Source: Candidatus Marinamargulisbacteria bacterium SCGC AG-343-D04
GTDB lineage: Bacteria; Margulisbacteria; Marinamargulisbacteria; GCA-2716485; GCA-002719695
Direction of reading: 5' to 3'
Assembly (NCBI GenBank): GCA_003265885.1
Contig: QFBQ01000052.1
Coordinates: 1 to 8,229 of the forward strand
DNA: 8,229 bases
Below are positions 5,660-8,229 of this stretch, one piece after another. The stretch's first letter is position 1; the number at the start of each line of letters is the position of its first letter. Both the position numbers and the translations under genes were made by a program. Below the pieces are notes generated by a model. It did no database searches and was not told where the DNA came from. It saw only the letters and a list, made by a program, of their open reading frames with translations.

Positions 5660-7111
5660 ATGTTTGGACTAGAGTTTAATACCGTTATTTTAGTTATCAC
5701 GATAGTAGTAGGGCTATATATGGCCTGGAATATAGGGGCCAATGATGTTGCCAATGCAATGGGAACATCTGTGGGATCTAAAGCCCTAACCTTAAAAAAT
5801 GCGGTGATAGTTGCCGCTATACTAGAATTTTCAGGGGCATTTTTGGTGGGAAGTCATGTGACAGATACCGTTAGAAAAGGCTTAATTGACCCGTCTATAT
5901 TTATGAGTACGCCCAATATTGTTATTTTTGGAATGTTAAGTGCATTGCTAGCAGCGGCAGTATGGTTACAAATTGCGACGTATTTTGGGTTACCGGTTTC
6001 AACGACTCATTCAATTGTAGGTGCAATCCTGGGATTTGCATTAGTAGCTGGCGGAGTAGATGCAATTAATTGGATCAAAGTATTAAAGATTGTCGCGAGC
6101 TGGGTCGTGTCTCCATTGTTAGGAGGGGTATTTGCCTTTCTGATTTTTAATATCATTCGTGTACGTATTTTAAATGCGATAAATCCTATTGAAGCAACGA
6201 AAAAGATAGCCCCTTATTTAGTAGGTTCTGTACTGTTTATCTTAACCTTGGTGTTGTTGTTTAAAGGTTTAAAGCAATTGCATTTGGATTTAAGTTTTAT
6301 AAATGCGATGCAGATAGCGGGCTTAGTAGCTGTTATATCTGGAATATTGAGTCGATATGGGATTCGTTATTATATAAAGAAACAAAATGTAATAGATGAA
6401 GAGGCCTACGAAGTGACTAGAGAGACAAAAGAGTTGAAGGTTCAGTTAAAACAAGTTAGAAGATTGTTGAAAAAGTCAGAGGTATTAGCTGATGACAGTA
6501 TTCAGTGGAAGATTAATCGGGTAAAAGATGAGTTGAAGGAGTGTATGACAGATGTGACTCGACGAGGTAAAGGGGTTGTGGAGGAAGATAAGAAAGTGTA
6601 TCAGATTGTGGAAAGAGTGTTTATTTTTTTACAGATATTAAGTGCGTGTTTTGTCGCTTTTGCGCATGGTGCCAATGATGTTGCGAATGCGATTGGACCT
6701 ATGGCGGCTATTATAGGGGTGTTAAAAACAGGAACGGTAGAGATGCAAGTGGCGGTACCCTTATGGGTATTAGCGGCAGGTGGGATTGGTATTGTGGTTG
6801 GTTTGGCAACGTGGGGATGGAGAGTGATTGAGACGATTGGAAAGAAAATTACGGAACTTACACCCACAAGAGGCTTTGCAGCAGAGTTTGGTGCGGCAAC
6901 TACAATAGTGATTGCATCTAAGTTAGGATTACCTATTTCGACAACACATACATTAGTCGGGTCTGTTTTGGGCGTGGGGTTAGCACGAGGAGTTGCATCG
7001 TTGAATATTAATGTGATACGAAATATTTTGTTGTCATGGTTTGTTACATTGCCAGCTGGCGCTGGTTTAGCGATTATATTCTTTAATGCTTTTAAAGCGT
7101 TGTTGGGGTAA
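5660..7111 (+). CDS. pit: Inorganic phosphate permease, Pit family
   Basis: This is a 483-residue inner-membrane transporter for phosphate, probably as metal-phosphate with H+ or Na+ (PiT family, TC 2.A.20). The inverted two-repeat architecture is clear: GANDVANAMG (26-35) and GLPVSTTHS (110-118) in the first half are mirrored by GANDVANAIG (337-346) and GLPISTTHT (423-431) in the second. These duplicated signatures line the transport path. Hydrophobic helices flank a central hydrophilic, highly charged region at about 237-318. This region is rich in Lys, Glu and Arg, has heptad-like coiled-coil character and is likely cytoplasmic. The ATG at 5660 follows the DUF47 stop by 4 bases and has no strong ribosome binding site of its own, which fits coupling to the upstream gene. 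Downstream hairpins at 7142 and 7210 end the operon. The gene appears intact. Confidence 0.95.
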   Translation: MFGLEFNTVILVITIVVGLYMAWNIGANDVANAMGTSVGSKALTLKNAVIVAAILEFSGAFLVGSHVTDTVRKGLIDPSIFMSTPNIVIFGMLSALLAAAVWLQIATYFGLPVSTTHSIVGAILGFALVAGGVDAINWIKVLKIVASWVVSPLLGGVFAFLIFNIIRVRILNAINPIEATKKIAPYLVGSVLFILTLVLLFKGLKQLHLDLSFINAMQIAGLVAVISGILSRYGIRYYIKKQNVIDEEAYEVTRETKELKVQLKQVRRLLKKSEVLADDSIQWKINRVKDELKECMTDVTRRGKGVVEEDKKVYQIVERVFIFLQILSACFVAFAHGANDVANAIGPMAAIIGVLKTGTVEMQVAVPLWVLAAGGIGIVVGLATWGWRVIETIGKKITELTPTRGFAAEFGAATTIVIASKLGLPISTTHTLVGSVLGVGLARGVASLNINVIRNILLSWFVTLPAGAGLAIIFFNAFKALLG

Positions 7112-7141
7112 TTTTATTATCTTATTTTACGGTGTGAATGT

Positions 7142-7163
7142 AACTCGTTAATGAGTTCTTTTT
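7142..7163 (+). terminator. Weak Rho-independent terminator after pit
   Basis: AACTC (7142-7146) pairs with GAGTT (7153-7157) over a 6-base loop, and a short T-rich run starts at 7159. The 5-bp stem is modest, so this may act only as a first-pass terminator ahead of the stronger hairpin at 7210. Confidence 0.45.
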
Positions 7164-7209
7164 ATTGAAAAACACTTTTTTGAATAGTAGAAAATAGAGA
7201 TGATATATG

Positions 7210-7247
7210 AAAAACGTAGATTTCATTGGATAGTTCTACGTTTTTTT
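7210..7247. terminator. Bidirectional terminator between pit and the carrier gene
   Basis: AAAAACGTAGA (7210-7220) pairs perfectly with TCTACGTTTTT (7235-7245), an 11-bp stem with a 14-base loop, and the T-run continues to 7247. The A-run on the 5' side gives the minus strand five T residues, so the hairpin could also stop transcripts from the carrier gene. The remainder of the 215-bp gap (7112-7326) holds nothing else that I recognise. Confidence 0.75.
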
Positions 7248-7326
7248 ATAGTGAAACTAGTGTGGATTTTCGTTTATATTTTTCTCTTAAAGATACAGAA
7301 TAGTTTTTATGACAAGAAAATAAAAA

Positions 7327-8229
7327 TTAATCAGAATTGATCTGAAATAATCTAAGTACTTGTTTAGCAACTATGTCTGTTAGTGTGAATGCACAGACCA
7401 TCTTAGTTCCTTGTACACCAAGTTTTCCTGCAAACCCTGCATATAGACCTTGAATACCTCTTTTGGAGTAAATCCCTTCCATGACATCGAGTGTTGACTT
7501 ACCTTGGGTATCTGTAGTTTGCATGACTGTTTTTGTGGTGTCAAAAGGCGCTCCTAAAGTCATCGAAAAGATAACCCCAATTGTATTTGCAATAGTTAGC
7601 TGTTTATTGTCTGCTTCGTGATAGTTTGTTCCTTGTGAAATAAGATAGCCCTCTTTGAAGCCCCAGGCGGTAGCTCCAAACGAGTTTCTTGCCCCAGCAG
7701 CTACAGCACCGTCCCATAAGGATTTAGGGGTATTTCTAATTTTCGTAAAAACATCCGAACGAGAGGACCCTCCTTGTAAATCTGTCATAACTCTGTCCAT
7801 TGGACCAATGATCCAAGGTTCAAGGTTGCCTGCAACTAAAGCCGAAAATGTCATGGAGCTTACTCTTACTAAGGGGCTTGTTGTATCGTAATGATTATTT
7901 TGTAAACTTTTATCTACGAATGCTCGAATTGAAGGGGCTGCGGCATTTCTCCATTGTAGTTGTCCACAAAATTTATAAGCAAGTGATTCAGGGAATCCTT
8001 TATGAACTGTTTTAAAAAGATTGATAAAAGTTGGGGGCTTACCCTCTAAAGCTTTTATCATAGACCCTCTATAACCTTCTTGATGTTTTTGTGCTAACTT
8101 AACAACAGTAGCTCCTCCATAAAATGCTCCATGGGCGGCTCCTCCTCCAATAGTTGCCGCAATAAGTCTAACTTTAGTCTCTTTTTCTGCTGAATGAGAT
8201 GAAGCTGTAGAAAAACTGCGAATAGGTTG
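7327..8229 (-). CDS. Mitochondrial carrier (SLC25/MCF) family protein, 5'-truncated by window edge
   Basis: Three tandem carrier repeats of about 90 residues are visible, numbering residues from the window edge (300 seen). Repeat 3 is near canonical: PFDTTKTVMQ (228-237) matches the P-x-[DE]-x-x-[KR] signature, followed by GIQGLYAGFAGKL (258-270). Repeat 2 has PMDRVMTDLQ (143-152), with Met at the basic position, then SLWDGAVAAGARNS (170-183). Repeat 1 is degenerate: GATVVKLAQ (39-47) replaces the Pro and the acidic residue, but FKTVHKGFPESLAYKF (72-87) and PSIRAFVDK (99-107) fit the rest of the repeat. The family exchanges nucleotides, cofactors or metabolites across membranes. The reading frame stays open upstream of the ATG at 8061 to the window edge, and repeat 1 begins before that ATG, so the start is outside the window. 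It is separated from pit by a terminator and transcribed towards it. Legionella LncP is a bacterial precedent. Substrate and location (bacterial envelope or host mitochondrion) are unknown. Confidence 0.85.
   Translation of the reverse strand, partial: QPIRSFSTASSHSAEKETKVRLIAATIGGGAAHGAFYGGATVVKLAQKHQEGYRGSMIKALEGKPPTFINLFKTVHKGFPESLAYKFCGQLQWRNAAAPSIRAFVDKSLQNNHYDTTSPLVRVSSMTFSALVAGNLEPWIIGPMDRVMTDLQGGSSRSDVFTKIRNTPKSLWDGAVAAGARNSFGATAWGFKEGYLISQGTNYHEADNKQLTIANTIGVIFSMTLGAPFDTTKTVMQTTDTQGKSTLDVMEGIYSKRGIQGLYAGFAGKLGVQGTKMVCAFTLTDIVAKQVLRLFQINSD

Noticed and set aside
8059..8061. ATG as the start of the carrier protein
   Set aside because: It would cut off the first helix of repeat 1, and the same frame continues open to the window edge with carrier-like residues.
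7327..8229. Carrier gene as eukaryotic contamination or a chimeric join
   Set aside because: It has no introns over 300 codons, lies convergent to pit across a bacterial-type bidirectional terminator, and matches the AT-rich style of the window. Read mapping would be the decisive test.

Overview
This window looks like a compact, low-GC bacterial chromosome segment (GC clearly below 50%, not counted). It carries core genes plus one striking accessory gene. Gene types, spacing, Shine-Dalgarno sites and Rho-independent terminators are all bacterial. The last gene, however, is a three-repeat mitochondrial carrier (SLC25/MCF) protein. This family is almost exclusively eukaryotic, and its characterised bacterial member is a Legionella secreted effector. 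I infer a bacterium living inside eukaryotic cells, such as Chlamydiota (Simkania/Parachlamydia/Rhabdochlamydia-like), Dependentiae or Legionellales. I cannot decide between these from sequence alone.

Layout. (1) Positions 2-1552, plus strand: a 5'-truncated glutamine-dependent NAD+ synthetase (nadE). (2) Positions 1542-2225, minus strand: elbB, a DJ-1/PfpI-type glyoxalase, tail-to-tail with nadE; the ends overlap by 11 bp inside a small hairpin. (3) Positions 2344-2736, plus strand: the ribosomal protein pair rpmB-rpmG (bL28, bL33), both cysteine-free, closed by a strong terminator at 2767-2796. (4) Positions 2886-4145, plus strand: a fold-type I PLP aminotransferase of unknown substrate. 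It converges, with a 2-bp gap, on a 59-residue orphan protein (4148-4327, minus). (5) Positions 4471-4884, plus strand: a half-size EamA/DMT-type membrane protein. (6) Positions 4984-7111, plus strand: a two-gene phosphate operon, a DUF47/PhoU-like protein followed 4 bp later by a Pit-family phosphate permease. (7) Positions 7112-7326: a non-coding convergent junction with two hairpin terminators. (8) Positions 7327-8229, minus strand: the mitochondrial carrier protein, open at its 5' end through the window edge.

Functional picture. Most of the window is housekeeping: NAD+ synthesis, translation, phosphate uptake, amino-acid or keto-acid transamination and aldehyde detoxification. The carrier is the outlier. 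It keeps a near-canonical third repeat and recognisable first and second repeats, and just before the carrier domain it has a stretch resembling a mitochondrial presequence cleavage region. The most interesting hypothesis is a bacterial protein that works in host mitochondria, or a transporter for host-type metabolites in the bacterium's own membrane. No CRISPR array, insertion sequence, tRNA or rRNA was seen, and no gene-free stretch exceeds 300 bases.
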